Source: Streptomyces sp. NBC_00259
GTDB lineage: Bacteria; Actinomycetota; Actinomycetes; Streptomycetales; Streptomycetaceae
Assembly: GCF_036181745.1 (NCBI RefSeq)
Contig: NZ_CP108080.1
Location: 4,467,501-4,531,500 of the forward strand
DNA: 64,000 nt
Reading direction: 5' to 3'
A program made the position numbers and the translations under genes. Each line of letters starts with the position of its first letter. The first letter of the stretch is position 1. Under the pieces are notes generated by a model. The model made no database searches. It was not told the DNA's origin and saw nothing but the letters and a program-made list of their open reading frames with translations. This document shows, piece by piece, positions 1 through 11,320 of this stretch.

Positions 1-2690
<2,690 letters not shown>

Positions 2691-2772
2691 TTGCTCGCGT
2701 CCACTGTGTTAGTTCTGAAGTAACGAACACGCCGAGACCACCCCGTGGTCGGCCAGTTCACATCTTCATAGA

Positions 2773-2891
2773 GTTTCGGTGGTCATAGCGTTAGGGAAAC
2801 GCCCGGTTACATTCCGAACCCGGAAGCTAAGCCTTTCAGCGCCGATGGTACTGCAGGGGGGACCCTGTGGGAGAGTAGGACACCGCCGAAC
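2773..2891 (+). rRNA. rrf: 5S ribosomal RNA
   Basis: A 119-nt sequence starting gtttcggtggtcatagcg and ending with the complementary caccgccgaac forms helix I. The internal segment cccggttacattccgaaccc is the typical actinobacterial 5S loop. It follows the 23S gene after about an 80-nt spacer, completing the order 23S-5S. Confidence 0.97.
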
Positions 2892-2900
2892 AATTTTTGA

Positions 2901-2941
2901 GCCTCAACCCCCGGACCATGTCCGGGGGTTGAGGCATTTTT
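2901..2941 (+). terminator. rRNA operon terminator
   Basis: A perfect 15-bp stem (GCCTCAACCCCCGGA pairing with 2921-2935) with a 5-nt loop is followed by a T-run (ATTTTTG). It lies 9 nt after the 5S gene. This is the clearest Rho-independent terminator in the window. Confidence 0.93.
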
Positions 2942-2976
2942 GCGTCCACTTGCAGTTCGTTTCCTAAGCTGTGCGT

Positions 2977-3621
2977 ATGCGCTATGACCTGGTGATCTTC
3001 GACAACGACGGTGTGCTCGTCGACAGTGAGCCCATCTCCAACACCATCCTGGCCGGCTATCTGACCGAGTTGGGGCACCCCACCTCCTACGAGGACTCCC
3101 TGCGCGACTACATGGGTGCCGCTGTACACCGGGTGCACGACCTCGTGCTCGAGAGGACCGGGCGCCGGTTGCCGGCCGACTTCGACGAGACCCTGCATTC
3201 CCGCGTGTTCGCCGCCTTCGAGCGCGAGTTGGAAGCGGTGCAGGGGACGGACGCCGTTCTGGGCAAGCTGACTGCGGACGGGGTGGCCTACTGCGTGGCG
3301 TCATCGGGCAGCCACGAGCGGATCCGGGTCGGACACCGGAAGACCGGGATGGACGCGTGGTTCCGGGACGAGAACATCTTCAGCGCGCAGGACGTGGGCC
3401 GAGGGAAGCCGGCACCGGATCTCTTTCTGCACGCCGCCGAGCGCATGGGGGTGGCGCCGGAACGGTGTGTCGTGGTCGAGGACAGCCCGCTCGGGGTCGC
3501 GGCGGCCAGGGCGGCCGGGATGGACGTGTACGGGTTCACCGCGATGACGGCGGCGCGGAAGCTCGTCGGCGCCAACGGGTACTTCGTGGACATGGGGGAG
3601 TTGCCGGGATTGCTCGCGTGA
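2977..3621 (+). CDS. HAD superfamily phosphatase (beta-phosphoglucomutase-like, subfamily IA)
   Basis: This is a cytoplasmic hydrolase of about 214 residues. Motif I is at the N terminus (FDNDGVLVDSEP, the nucleophile being the first Asp of DND), so the second Asp of the usual DxD is kept. Motif II is the serine in VASSGS near residue 112. Motif III/IV is GRGKPAPDLF followed by VVVEDSPLGV. A helical cap domain lies between motifs I and II (about residues 15-85). Family members act on phosphosugars; the substrate cannot be read from sequence. ATG 2977 is used; GTG 2971 is in frame two codons earlier and neither has a Shine-Dalgarno. It is the first gene after the rRNA terminator. Confidence 0.88.
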   Translation: MRYDLVIFDNDGVLVDSEPISNTILAGYLTELGHPTSYEDSLRDYMGAAVHRVHDLVLERTGRRLPADFDETLHSRVFAAFERELEAVQGTDAVLGKLTADGVAYCVASSGSHERIRVGHRKTGMDAWFRDENIFSAQDVGRGKPAPDLFLHAAERMGVAPERCVVVEDSPLGVAAARAAGMDVYGFTAMTAARKLVGANGYFVDMGELPGLLA

Positions 3622-3664
3622 TCCATCTACCCATGGGTAGGTGAGCCGCTTACGCTGTGCGGCC

Positions 3665-4906
3665 ATGACGGATGCGCGGTTGCGGCACGGTCGGGCCTCG
3701 TTGGCGCTGAGCTTCTTTGTCCAGGGCGTGACCTTTGCGCTGCTCGTGACCCGAATACCGGCCATTCAGGACCGGTACGGGATATCCGACGCGCTGCTGC
3801 CGCTGTTCCTGGCGGCCGTGCCGATCCTGGCCGGGGTCGGCAGCGTGGGCACCGAGAAGCTTGTCGCCCGGCTCCGGCCGGGTCTCGTTCTGCGGTGGTC
3901 GCAGCCGGTTGTGCTGCTCTCGCTGCTGGGTGTGGGGGCGGGCAGCGAGCTGTGGCATGTGGCCGTGGCGCTGGGCGCGTTCGGGCTGGCCGTCGGTGCC
4001 CTGGATGCCTCCATGAACATGCTCGGGGTGAGCCTGCAGCGCGCGTACGGGCGCAGCATCATGCTCGGCTTCCACGCCACGTACAGCCTCGGTGGGATCG
4101 TCGGTGCGTCGCTGGCCTGGGTCGGGGCGCACTGGGACCTGCCGCTCGTGGTGTCGTATCTGCCGGTGGTGGCCGTGCTGCTGCCGGCGGCGCTCGTCGG
4201 AAGCCGCTGGTACGTGGACGCGGACGAGCGGCGGGGTCGTGACGCGGAGCGGGCACCGGAGGGCCGGGGAGCGGGCGTCTCGTTCAGGCTGCTGCTGCCG
4301 CTGTGCCTGGTGATGACGTTCGCGTACATCGGTGACTCGACGGTCTCCAATTGGAGCGCGAAGTACCTTCAGGACGTCCTGGGGAGCTCGGAGGAGCTGG
4401 CGACGGTCCCGTACAACGCGTACATGGTGACGACGTTGCTGGGGCGGACCGTGGGGGATCTCGGCGTACGGCGCTTCGGGGCGGTGGCGGTCGTGCGGTG
4501 CGGGACGGTACTGGCCGCGGGCGGGTTCGCGGTGGTGGCGGTGGCTCCCGGGCCGTGGCTGGGGCTCCTCGGGTTCACCTTGCTGGGGCTGGGTCTGTGT
4601 GTGATCGTCCCGCAGACCTTTGCGGCGGCGGGGCGGCAGGCCGTTGAGAGCGGCAATCCGGGCGCGAGCGATGTGGCCGTCGCACGTCTGAACGTCTTCA
4701 ACTATGTGGGGTTCTTGATCGGGTCGCCGTTGGTCGGAGCTTTGGGGGACACGTGGAACTACCGGGGAGCGATGCTCGTTCCGATGGTGTTGGTGCTTGT
4801 GACGTTGGTGTACGCCCGGTCGTTCGCGGCGGAGTCCGACCGATACGGTGGCGAGCATGAGCGGCCGCGCATTGTTGATGTGGGACGAAGCGGTAACGAA
4901 GTATGA
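3665..4906 (+). CDS. MFS transporter (sugar/drug-type, 12 TM)
   Basis: An integral membrane protein of 413 residues with about twelve hydrophobic segments and a central charged loop (residues about 185-205, DADERRGRDAERAPEGRG) separating two six-helix halves. The N-terminal segment LSFFVQGVTFALLVTRIPAIQ resembles FucP/YbjJ-like MFS proteins. ATG 3665 gives the conserved-looking start MTDARLRHGRASLALSFF; GTG 3641 would add eight unlikely residues. The 3' end overlaps the AcuC-like gene by about 50 bp in another frame, so the two are probably translationally coupled. The substrate is unknown. Confidence 0.85.
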   Translation: MTDARLRHGRASLALSFFVQGVTFALLVTRIPAIQDRYGISDALLPLFLAAVPILAGVGSVGTEKLVARLRPGLVLRWSQPVVLLSLLGVGAGSELWHVAVALGAFGLAVGALDASMNMLGVSLQRAYGRSIMLGFHATYSLGGIVGASLAWVGAHWDLPLVVSYLPVVAVLLPAALVGSRWYVDADERRGRDAERAPEGRGAGVSFRLLLPLCLVMTFAYIGDSTVSNWSAKYLQDVLGSSEELATVPYNAYMVTTLLGRTVGDLGVRRFGAVAVVRCGTVLAAGGFAVVAVAPGPWLGLLGFTLLGLGLCVIVPQTFAAAGRQAVESGNPGASDVAVARLNVFNYVGFLIGSPLVGALGDTWNYRGAMLVPMVLVLVTLVYARSFAAESDRYGGEHERPRIVDVGRSGNEV

Positions 4907-6032
4907 CTTCGGGGCCAGTCATCCGATGGATCCGGTTCGGCTGGCACTGACCATGGGGTTGGTGCGGGCGTACGGACTGGACCGCGCAGTGGATGTGGTG
5001 TCGGCGAAGCCGGCCGGGGAGTCGACGCTGCGACTGGTCCACCGTGAGGACTATGTGGCGGCGGTGCGAGCGGCCTCCGGGAACCCGCGGGCGGCGGACC
5101 AGTCGTACGGGCTGGGGACGATGGACGACCCGGCCTTCGCCGGTATGCACGAGGCGTCCGCGCTGATCGCCGGGCAGTCGGTCGGGGCCGCGGAAGCGGT
5201 GTGGCGGGGCGAAGCCGCGCACGCGGTGAACTTCGCGGGCGGGCTGCACCATGCGATGCCCGGGGCGGCCTCGGGATTCTGCATCTACAACGACGCGTCG
5301 TTGGCGATCGCGAGGCTGCTGGAGCTCGGCGCCGAGCGGGTCGCGTACGTGGATGTCGACGTGCATCACGGGGACGGGGTGCAGGCCGCGTTCTGGGACG
5401 ACCCGAGGGTGCTGACGATTTCGCTGCACGAGCATCCGCGGATGCTCTTTCCCGGGACGGGATGGCCCGAGGAGACGGGCGGGTCGGGGCCGGCCGAGGG
5501 CTCGGCCGCGAATGTGGCGCTGCCCGCGGGCACCGGCGACGAGGGCTGGCTGCGCGCGTTCCACGCGGTCGTGCCGGAGCTGCTGGCGGACTTCCGGCCG
5601 CAGGTGCTGGTGACCCAGCACGGGGCGGACACGCACTTCGAGGATCCGCTGGCACATCTTGCGGTGTCGCTGGACGCTCAGCGGCTGGTGCAGGAGGCGT
5701 GTCACGAGCTCGTGCACGAGTACGTCGAGGGCGGCCGGTGGGTCGCACTCGGCGGCGGCGGATACGCGGTGGTGGATGTGGTGCCGAGGTCCTGGACTCA
5801 TCTGGTCGGGATCGCGGGGCATGCGCCGGTGGATCCCGAGTCGGTGATCCCGGCGTCGTGGCGGGACGAGGTGTACGCGCGGACGCGGCAGTTGGGGCCC
5901 GGGCGGATGACGGACGGGCGTACCCCCGGCTGGCGGTCCTGGGAGGACGGGTACGACCCGGCGGACCGGCTGGACCAGGCGGTGCTGGCGACGCGGCGTG
6001 CGGTGTTCCCGCTGCGCGGAATGCTGGCCTAG
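4857..6032 (+). CDS. acuC: AcuC-like class I histone-deacetylase-fold deacetylase
   Basis: 391 residues. Zn-dependent deacetylase motifs are all present: GGLHHAMPGAASGFCIYND (charge-relay His pair), YVDVDVHHGDGVQ (Asp/His metal ligands), TISLHEHP, VTQHGADTHFEDPLA (metal Asp) and LGGGGYAV (the Tyr that stabilises the transition state). Bacterial AcuC proteins deacetylate acetyl-CoA synthetase and other lysine-acetylated proteins. The ATG at 4857 (MSGRALLMWDE) is preferred over GTG 4848. It overlaps the end of the MFS gene; no acetoin genes are adjacent, so the acetoin label is only by family. Confidence 0.9.
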   Translation: MSGRALLMWDEAVTKYDFGASHPMDPVRLALTMGLVRAYGLDRAVDVVSAKPAGESTLRLVHREDYVAAVRAASGNPRAADQSYGLGTMDDPAFAGMHEASALIAGQSVGAAEAVWRGEAAHAVNFAGGLHHAMPGAASGFCIYNDASLAIARLLELGAERVAYVDVDVHHGDGVQAAFWDDPRVLTISLHEHPRMLFPGTGWPEETGGSGPAEGSAANVALPAGTGDEGWLRAFHAVVPELLADFRPQVLVTQHGADTHFEDPLAHLAVSLDAQRLVQEACHELVHEYVEGGRWVALGGGGYAVVDVVPRSWTHLVGIAGHAPVDPESVIPASWRDEVYARTRQLGPGRMTDGRTPGWRSWEDGYDPADRLDQAVLATRRAVFPLRGMLA

Positions 6033-6148
6033 CCTCGGCCGACCGCTGTGTCCCACCGCGCCCGGAGCGTATCGCTCGTTACGCCGACTGTGCGGATTTG
6101 CCGGGGTTTTTGAGGTGAGGTCCCGGGCACTGCGGGAGCATCGGCGGT

Positions 6149-6964
6149 GTGTTGAGCAGGGGAGCGTTGCGGGCGCATTTGTTGGCGGCGAGGCTGGCCG
6201 GTCCGGTGGCCACGTCGCGGGAGGAGAGTCTGCGGAGCTATCGGCTGTTCGCGGCCCGGGACCCGCGGGTCACGCTCGGGCTCGACCCCGAATGGGCATG
6301 GGGCGAGCGGGATTTGATCGCGCTGATGGCCGACAAGTGCGGGGTCTCCGGTGACCCGGATCATGTTTCCGGCCAGGATGTGATCGATCCTGAACGCACC
6401 TTGAGCGGGCTCGACGCGTTCGCCGAACGGCTGGCGACGGTGGCCCGGCACAGGGGAGCGGTGCTGATCGGGACCGGGCATCCGCACCGGCTGCTCGGGT
6501 TCTACGCCGAGCTGGCAGACGCTCTGTCGGCGGCGGGCTGTCTCGTCCTCACACCCGCGCAGGGGCGATGTATCGACATAACGACCCGGTTCGGGCTACG
6601 CACGTACAACCTCGAGTACGTACGAGGAGTTGCGCTGGTGCGGGAACCCGGCGTACGGGAAACCGGGTGTGAGACCGGCGTGCACACCCATTCACCCCTG
6701 CCGGTTCGGATCGCGCTGGAGGGGGTGGCCGAGGCGGGGAGCCCCGTGCCCGAGCTGGTCATCGGCGACCATGGCTGGGTCTGCGGCGCAGGTCAGCTCG
6801 GTTTCGATGCCATCGGCCTGGCGGATACGGACGATCCCGCGCTGTTCGTCGGCGAGGCCGAGGGGCGGGTGTCCGTCGCCGTTCCGCTTGATGACGCTGT
6901 GCGGTCCGATTACTACCGGCCGCTTACTCGCTATGTACTCAATCGAGCGTGTCTGTCACAGTAA
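6149..6964 (+). CDS. Conserved phosphatase-like protein of Streptomyces
   Basis: 271 residues from GTG 6149, with GGGAG about 10 nt upstream. The N-terminal stretch RGALRAHLLAARLAGPVATSR matches a Streptomyces protein found beside the bdtA-type gene. Motifs include GTGHPHRLLGFYAELADAL and ELVIGDHGWVCGAGQLGFDAIGLADTDDPALFVGEAEG, which looks like the C-terminal part of a HAD/phosphatase-type fold with a conserved D-H pair (GDHGW). There is no signal peptide or membrane helix. The specific reaction is unknown; the name phosphatase comes from family memory and is not proved by catalytic motifs here. Confidence 0.72.
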   Translation: MLSRGALRAHLLAARLAGPVATSREESLRSYRLFAARDPRVTLGLDPEWAWGERDLIALMADKCGVSGDPDHVSGQDVIDPERTLSGLDAFAERLATVARHRGAVLIGTGHPHRLLGFYAELADALSAAGCLVLTPAQGRCIDITTRFGLRTYNLEYVRGVALVREPGVRETGCETGVHTHSPLPVRIALEGVAEAGSPVPELVIGDHGWVCGAGQLGFDAIGLADTDDPALFVGEAEGRVSVAVPLDDAVRSDYYRPLTRYVLNRACLSQ

Positions 6965-7092
6965 ACGACCGATGGCTGCTCCTCTTCCCCACTCGCATCA
7001 CCCGCCCCTAGTCTGGGGAGTGAGCGCACCGCGACGAAGAGTCACCGGAGGGGAAGCCGGTGTGCGTCGTGTGCGGAAGGTACAGGTGGGTC

Positions 7093-7302
7093 ATGGCTGC
7101 TGGCGAGAGGCCTCTCAACGAGGTCAAGTTCCTGACCGTGGCGGAAGTCGCCTCGGTGATGCGCGTGTCGAAGATGACCGTGTACCGCTTGGTGCACAGC
7201 GGTCATCTGCCGGCGATCCGGGTGGGCAGGTCCTTCCGGGTCCCGGAGCAAGCGGTTCACGAGTACCTCCGCGAGTCCTTTGTGGGGGTCGAATCGGCCT
7301 GA
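7093..7302 (+). CDS. bdtA: BldC/MerR-like small DNA-binding protein (BdtA type)
   Basis: 69 residues, nearly all one winged helix-turn-helix of the excisionase/BldC class: FLTVAEVASVMRVSKMTVY followed by the wing GHLPAIRVGRSFRV. In S. coelicolor a paralogue of the developmental regulator BldC lies in the same place, upstream of bldN. The start is uncertain: ATG 7093 (MAAGERPLNEVKF) gives the usual family length, but GTG 7060 has the better Shine-Dalgarno (GGAGGGG at 7047-7053) and would add eleven residues (MCVVCGRYRWV). Likely a transcription factor; target genes are unknown. Confidence 0.86.
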   Translation: MAAGERPLNEVKFLTVAEVASVMRVSKMTVYRLVHSGHLPAIRVGRSFRVPEQAVHEYLRESFVGVESA

Positions 7303-7315
7303 GGCTCCCCTCGGA

Positions 7316-7345
7316 TTACAAGCTCGGAGCTCGTGCCGGTAGGCT
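7316..7345 (+). promoter_or_regulatory. Candidate promoter of the bS22-type gene
   Basis: TTACAA (7316-7321) and TAGGCT (7340-7345) are separated by 18 bp. This resembles the Streptomyces housekeeping pattern TTGACN-N16-18-TAGRRT. It lies about 70 bp before the GTG at 7414. Weak by itself. Confidence 0.35.
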
Positions 7346-7413
7346 AGGCCGACGTAGGTCGTGTGGGCCCAGACAGCCCCGCACCGAGTGAAGAGAAGTG
7401 AGCGAGGGTAGTC

Positions 7414-7512
7414 GTGGGCTCTGTTATCAAGAAGCGGCGCAAGCGGATGGCGAAGAAGAAGCACCGCAAGCTGCTCAAGCGCACGCGTGTTCAGCGTCGC
7501 AACAAGAAGTAA
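7414..7512 (+). CDS. 32-residue basic ribosomal protein, bS22 / AURKAIP1-COX24 type
   Basis: GTG 7414 opens a 32-residue ORF beginning MGSVIKKRRKRMAKKKHRKL and ending RVQRRNKK; about half the residues are Lys or Arg. This matches the actinobacterial small-subunit protein bS22 first seen in mycobacterial ribosome structures, which starts with the same MGSVIKKRRKRM. It belongs to the AURKAIP1/COX24 domain family. A purine-rich GCGAGGG precedes the start. It stands alone, with a promoter-like pair upstream and a hairpin 20 bp after the stop. Easily missed because of its length. Confidence 0.9.
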   Translation: MGSVIKKRRKRMAKKKHRKLLKRTRVQRRNKK

Positions 7513-7531
7513 GCGGCACCTGTCCGCAGTG

Positions 7532-7567
7532 CCGTGGCCCTTTCACCCGATGGTGAGAGGGCCACGG
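7532..7567 (+). terminator. Hairpin terminator after the bS22-type gene
   Basis: A 16-bp stem with one G-U pair (CCGTGGCCCTTTCACC against 7552-7567) and a 4-nt loop starts 20 nt after the stop codon. No T-run follows, as is common in streptomycetes. Confidence 0.75.
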
Positions 7568-7701
7568 TGCGTTCTGGACGTTGAACCGTCGATGTCGTGC
7601 GTTGGGACCAAAGAGCCGTGAAGAAGGCCCTGCGGTCATCACAGCGCAACATCAACCCGCTACGGTGACGCATAGCCAGGACCGAACGGAAGGCGCTGAT
7701 C

Positions 7702-8772
7702 TTGGGCAAGGTCGTGCTCGTCACCGGTGTGGCCCGGCAGCTCGGGGGCCGCTTCGTACGCCGCATCCAGCGGGACCCCGAAGTGGACCGGGTGGTGGGC
7801 GTCGACGCGGTGACTCCCGAGCACCCACTCGGCGAAGCCGATTTCGTGCGGGCCGACATCCGGCAGCCCGCCATAGCCCGAGTACTGGCCGAGCACGCCG
7901 TCGACACCGTCGTCCACATGGACGTCACGGGCACGCCCCTCGGGGCCGGCGGCCGCACGTCGGTCAAGGAGACCAACGTCATCGGCACCATGCAACTGCT
8001 CGGGGCCTGTCAGAAGTCGCCGACCGTCCGGCGCCTGGTCGTCAAGTCCAGCACGAGTGTGTACGGCTCCGCGCCGCGGGACCCGGCCGTCTTCACCGAG
8101 ACCACGCCGCCCAAGTCCCTGCCGAGCGGCGGCTTCGCCAAGGACGCGGTGGAGGTCGAGGGGTACGTACGCGGCTTCGCGCGCCGCAGGCCGGATGTGG
8201 CCGTGTGCGTGCTGCGCTTCGCGAACATCCTCGGACCGCGGGCCGACTCCCCGCTCGCCGACTACTTCTCGCTGCCCGTGATGCCGACCGTCCTCGGCTA
8301 CGACCCGCGGCTGCAGTTCGTGCACGAGGACGACGTCATCGAGGTGCTGCGGATCGCCTCCCACGAGCCCCGCAGGGGAACGCTGAACAGCGGCACCTTC
8401 AACGTCGCGGGCGACGGCGTACTGCTGCTGTCGCAGTGCTCGCGCAGGCTCGGCCGCCCCACGGTGCCGGTGCTGCTGCCGGCCGTCACCTGGGTCGGTT
8501 CGGCGCTGCGCACGGTCGGCGTGACCGACTTCTCGCCGGAGCAGATCCGGCTGCTCACCCACGGCCGGGTCGTCAGCACCGTCCAGATGCGCGAGACGCT
8601 GGGCTTCGCCCCGGCCTACACGACCGCGGAGACCTTCGCCGACTTCGCACGCAGCCGTGGACCCGGCCTGCTGCCGCCGGAGGCCCTTGCGAGGGCGGTC
8701 GACAGGGTAGCCGCCCTGCCGCTGGCCGGTGGCGCCAGGACCGCCGACAGCACCACTCAGAGCGCCGGATAA
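7702..8772 (+). CDS. NAD-dependent epimerase/dehydratase (extended SDR)
   Basis: 356 residues from TTG 7702, with GGAAGGCG about 8 nt upstream. The N terminus is a Rossmann motif VLVTGVARQLGGRF, a variant of TGxxGxxG. The catalytic residues look like an SST triad (VVKSSTSVYG with Tyr in VYG), but the usual YxxxK is displaced, so activity should not be assumed. The C-terminal half carries FVHEDDVIEVL, typical of nucleotide-sugar epimerases. The gene ends 15 bp before the acyltransferase gene, suggesting one transcript and a role in envelope lipid or glycan synthesis. Confidence 0.85.
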   Translation: MGKVVLVTGVARQLGGRFVRRIQRDPEVDRVVGVDAVTPEHPLGEADFVRADIRQPAIARVLAEHAVDTVVHMDVTGTPLGAGGRTSVKETNVIGTMQLLGACQKSPTVRRLVVKSSTSVYGSAPRDPAVFTETTPPKSLPSGGFAKDAVEVEGYVRGFARRRPDVAVCVLRFANILGPRADSPLADYFSLPVMPTVLGYDPRLQFVHEDDVIEVLRIASHEPRRGTLNSGTFNVAGDGVLLLSQCSRRLGRPTVPVLLPAVTWVGSALRTVGVTDFSPEQIRLLTHGRVVSTVQMRETLGFAPAYTTAETFADFARSRGPGLLPPEALARAVDRVAALPLAGGARTADSTTQSAG

Positions 8773-8787
8773 GGAGCGCAAGCAACG

Positions 8788-9873
8788 ATGGCGGACGCCA
8801 AGGTCATTCCGTTCGACGACGACCGGTCGCGCAACGGCGCGCCGCAGCGCTCGGTGCGGCGCCGTACGGGGGCGGGCCGGCGGAAATCCGTGGCCGAGTC
8901 CGCGCGTGAGATCCCGGTCGGGTCCGTCCCCGGACAGCTGGGCGGGGAGCGGGCGGCGCCGGGCGATGCCGCTGCCGGTGACGCCACGGACCCCGTGACG
9001 GCGTCCGAAGGGGCGTCGCCCGTGCCGGGCGCCGGCGGCTGGGACGAGCGCATCGCGGGCGGGCTGGCGTTCCTGCGGCGCCGGCTCACCGGTGACTACG
9101 ACGTCGACGAGTTCGGCTACGACAAGGAACTCACCGACCAGGTACTCATGTCGCTGCTGCGGCCGATGTACGCGAAGTACTTCCGCGTCGAGGTGAAGGG
9201 CATCGAGAACATCCCGTCGGAGGGCGGGGCGCTCGTCGTGGCCAACCACTCCGGGACCCTGCCGCTGGACGGGCTGATGATGCAGGTCGCCGTCCACGAC
9301 AACCATCCCGCCGGGCGGCATCTGCGGCTGCTGGCCGCGGACCTGGTCTTCGTCCTGCCGGTGATAAACGAGCTGGCGCGGAAGGCCGGGCACACGCTGG
9401 CGTGCACGGAGGACGCGGAACGGCTCCTGCAGCAGGGCGAGGTCGTCGGCGTCATGCCGGAGGGCTTCAAGGGCATCGGGAAGCCCTTCAGCGAGCGCTA
9501 CAAGCTGCAGCGCTTCGGGCGGGGCGGCTTCGTCTCGACGGCGCTTCGGGCGGGGACGCCGATCGTGCCCTGCTCGATCGTCGGGGCGGAGGAGATCTAT
9601 CCGATGATCGGTAATGCGAAAACGCTGGCGCGGCTGCTGGGGTTCCCGTACTTCCCGATCACGCCGACGTTCCCCTGGCTCGGTCCGCTGGGGGCGGTGC
9701 CGCTGCCGACGAAGTGGACGATCCAGTTCGGTGAGCCGATTCCGACGGACGGCTATCCGCCGGAGGCGGCGGAGGACCCGATGCTGATGTTCAACCTGAC
9801 GGACCAGGTGCGGGAGCAGATCCAGCACACGCTGTACAAGCTGCTGGTGCAGCGCAGGTCCGTCTTCTTCTGA
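8788..9873 (+). CDS. Lysophospholipid/diacylglycerol acyltransferase-family protein
   Basis: 361 residues. The first about 95 are low-complexity and charged. The acyltransferase domain runs from about residue 125 and has block I VVANHSGTLPLDG, block II near VFVLPVINELARKAG, and block III VMPEGFKGIGKPFSE. Block I has six residues between His and Asp rather than the four of classic PlsC enzymes, which fits the MGAT/Tmem68-like branch of the LPLAT superfamily. No clear transmembrane anchor is seen. The ATG at 8788 has AAGGAG about 9 nt upstream. Probably cotranscribed with the SDR gene. Confidence 0.87.
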   Translation: MADAKVIPFDDDRSRNGAPQRSVRRRTGAGRRKSVAESAREIPVGSVPGQLGGERAAPGDAAAGDATDPVTASEGASPVPGAGGWDERIAGGLAFLRRRLTGDYDVDEFGYDKELTDQVLMSLLRPMYAKYFRVEVKGIENIPSEGGALVVANHSGTLPLDGLMMQVAVHDNHPAGRHLRLLAADLVFVLPVINELARKAGHTLACTEDAERLLQQGEVVGVMPEGFKGIGKPFSERYKLQRFGRGGFVSTALRAGTPIVPCSIVGAEEIYPMIGNAKTLARLLGFPYFPITPTFPWLGPLGAVPLPTKWTIQFGEPIPTDGYPPEAAEDPMLMFNLTDQVREQIQHTLYKLLVQRRSVFF

Positions 9874-9914
9874 GCCGGGGGGAGCCCCGGTTCGCAGCCC
9901 CGGACGCCAGCACA

Positions 9915-9961
9915 AAGGGAGGGGGAGGGATACGCGGTGAGCGTATCCCTCCCCCTCCCTT
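9915..9961. terminator. Bidirectional terminator
   Basis: A perfect 21-bp inverted repeat (9915-9935 and 9941-9961) with a 5-nt loop. It lies between two convergent genes, the acyltransferase and rsbN, so it can stop transcription from both sides. Confidence 0.9.
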
Positions 9962-9975
9962 CGCCTTTCAGCGGC

Positions 9976-11190
9976 CTACGGCATGTCCTCGGTGTCGATG
10001 CCCAGGCCCGGCAGCAGCCCGGGCAGCAGCGGCGGGATCGTCACATCCGGCACGGGATCGGCCGGATCCGGAAGTCCTCCGGACGGAGACGGGGACGTGC
10101 TGTTCTGCGGGGGGTCGAGCAGGCCTCCGGTGTTGCCACCGAGCAGCCCGTCGTCCTCCGAGGCGCCGGAGCCGGACGGCTGGGGCCGGTTGCTCCCGTC
10201 CGTCCCGCCCTCGGACGGCAGGGACGGCGACGGGTCGTACTTCCCCGAGGGACCCGAGGAGTCCTGCGGGGTCGATCCGGGCTGCTGGGATCCGCCGCGC
10301 TCGGTCTCGGGAGCGACGGGCAGCAGCGACCGGAGCGGTCCGACCTCCTGGTCTATGGCGTCGAAGACCGAACTCACCTCGTCGCGGACGTCGGTGAGCT
10401 GGGCGGGGAGACGATCCCGCAGCCCGTTCCACGTCTCGCGGTGGGAGGTGGAGAAGGAGGACAGCGTGGCGATGGGGGCGAGTGAGCCGTCCCGCTCGTA
10501 CGCCTGGTGGAGCAGGCGGTGGCCCTCGGACGCGTCGTGGCGCATTCCGCTGAGGGCCCGTCTGACCTCGATCACCGACTCGTGGTCCAGCTCGCCGGCT
10601 CTGCCGCGTTCCATGAGGCGGCGGGCTTCGCTCAGCCTGGTCGAGGCCTGGTCGAGATAGATCTCGCCGCGGTCCGCGTCGTCGTCGGCCATGCCGAGCT
10701 TGAGGTCCTCCATGCCCCGCTTGAGCCCGTACAGGGAATCACCGGGGAGGGCGTCCGAGCTGGCGGCGGCCACTCCTCCGAAGGCACCGGCCGCCACTCC
10801 GACGGTGAGTCCGCCGGCCGCGAGGCCCTTGGACCAGCGGGAGCGCGGACGCAGTTTCCGCAGTGGTGAGGCCCGGTGGGCGCCGCGGCGGGAGGCCCGC
10901 TGCTCCGGCACCGTAGGACCTCTGGACGCACCGCTGTCCGCGGCGGTGCCTTCCAGGAGCATCGCTTCCATGGCGGCCACGAGCTGGGCTCGCTGCACCA
11001 CCTTTACCTCGGGATCCAACTCCGGCTTCGGCAGTTCACCGAGGCCGTTCGCCAGGGCCACCAGCCGCCCTTGTCCGGCCGGTTCGGCCGGATCCTCGGG
11101 CTGCTCGGCCGCCGTACCCCGGAGCGTCTGATTCTCCAGGGCCTGGGCGAAGGCGTTCGCCCGCCGGTGCGCCGAAACGTTCGCGATCAC
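9976..11190 (-). CDS. rsbN: RsbN, membrane anti-sigma factor of sigma-BldN
   Basis: 404 residues from GTG 11190, the second of two in-frame GTGs; the first lies inside the GGAGG ribosome-binding site. The N-terminal about 90 residues (MIANVSAHRRANAFAQALE onward) are the cytoplasmic sigma-binding domain, a fold distinct from zinc anti-sigma factors. One transmembrane segment follows at about residues 115-140 (GLAAGGLTVGVAAGAFGGVA). After it come a DUF5667-type extracytoplasmic helical region with DSLYGLKRGMEDLKLG and a Pro/Gly/Ser-rich tail. In Streptomyces RsbN sequesters sigma-BldN at the membrane. It lies directly downstream of bldN, as expected. Confidence 0.93.
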   Translation of the reverse strand: MIANVSAHRRANAFAQALENQTLRGTAAEQPEDPAEPAGQGRLVALANGLGELPKPELDPEVKVVQRAQLVAAMEAMLLEGTAADSGASRGPTVPEQRASRRGAHRASPLRKLRPRSRWSKGLAAGGLTVGVAAGAFGGVAAASSDALPGDSLYGLKRGMEDLKLGMADDDADRGEIYLDQASTRLSEARRLMERGRAGELDHESVIEVRRALSGMRHDASEGHRLLHQAYERDGSLAPIATLSSFSTSHRETWNGLRDRLPAQLTDVRDEVSSVFDAIDQEVGPLRSLLPVAPETERGGSQQPGSTPQDSSGPSGKYDPSPSLPSEGGTDGSNRPQPSGSGASEDDGLLGGNTGGLLDPPQNSTSPSPSGGLPDPADPVPDVTIPPLLPGLLPGLGIDTEDMP

Positions 11191-11320
11191 TGGCGGCACC
11201 TCCTCTCGTCATGACGGTCGACTCCCCGGGGGGTCCGGAAGGTTGCACGCCTTGAGCACATCCACACAAAAGAGTGAGTGGCTGCGGGCATGGCGTGACC
11301 GCAGGGAGCCTGCATTCCGC

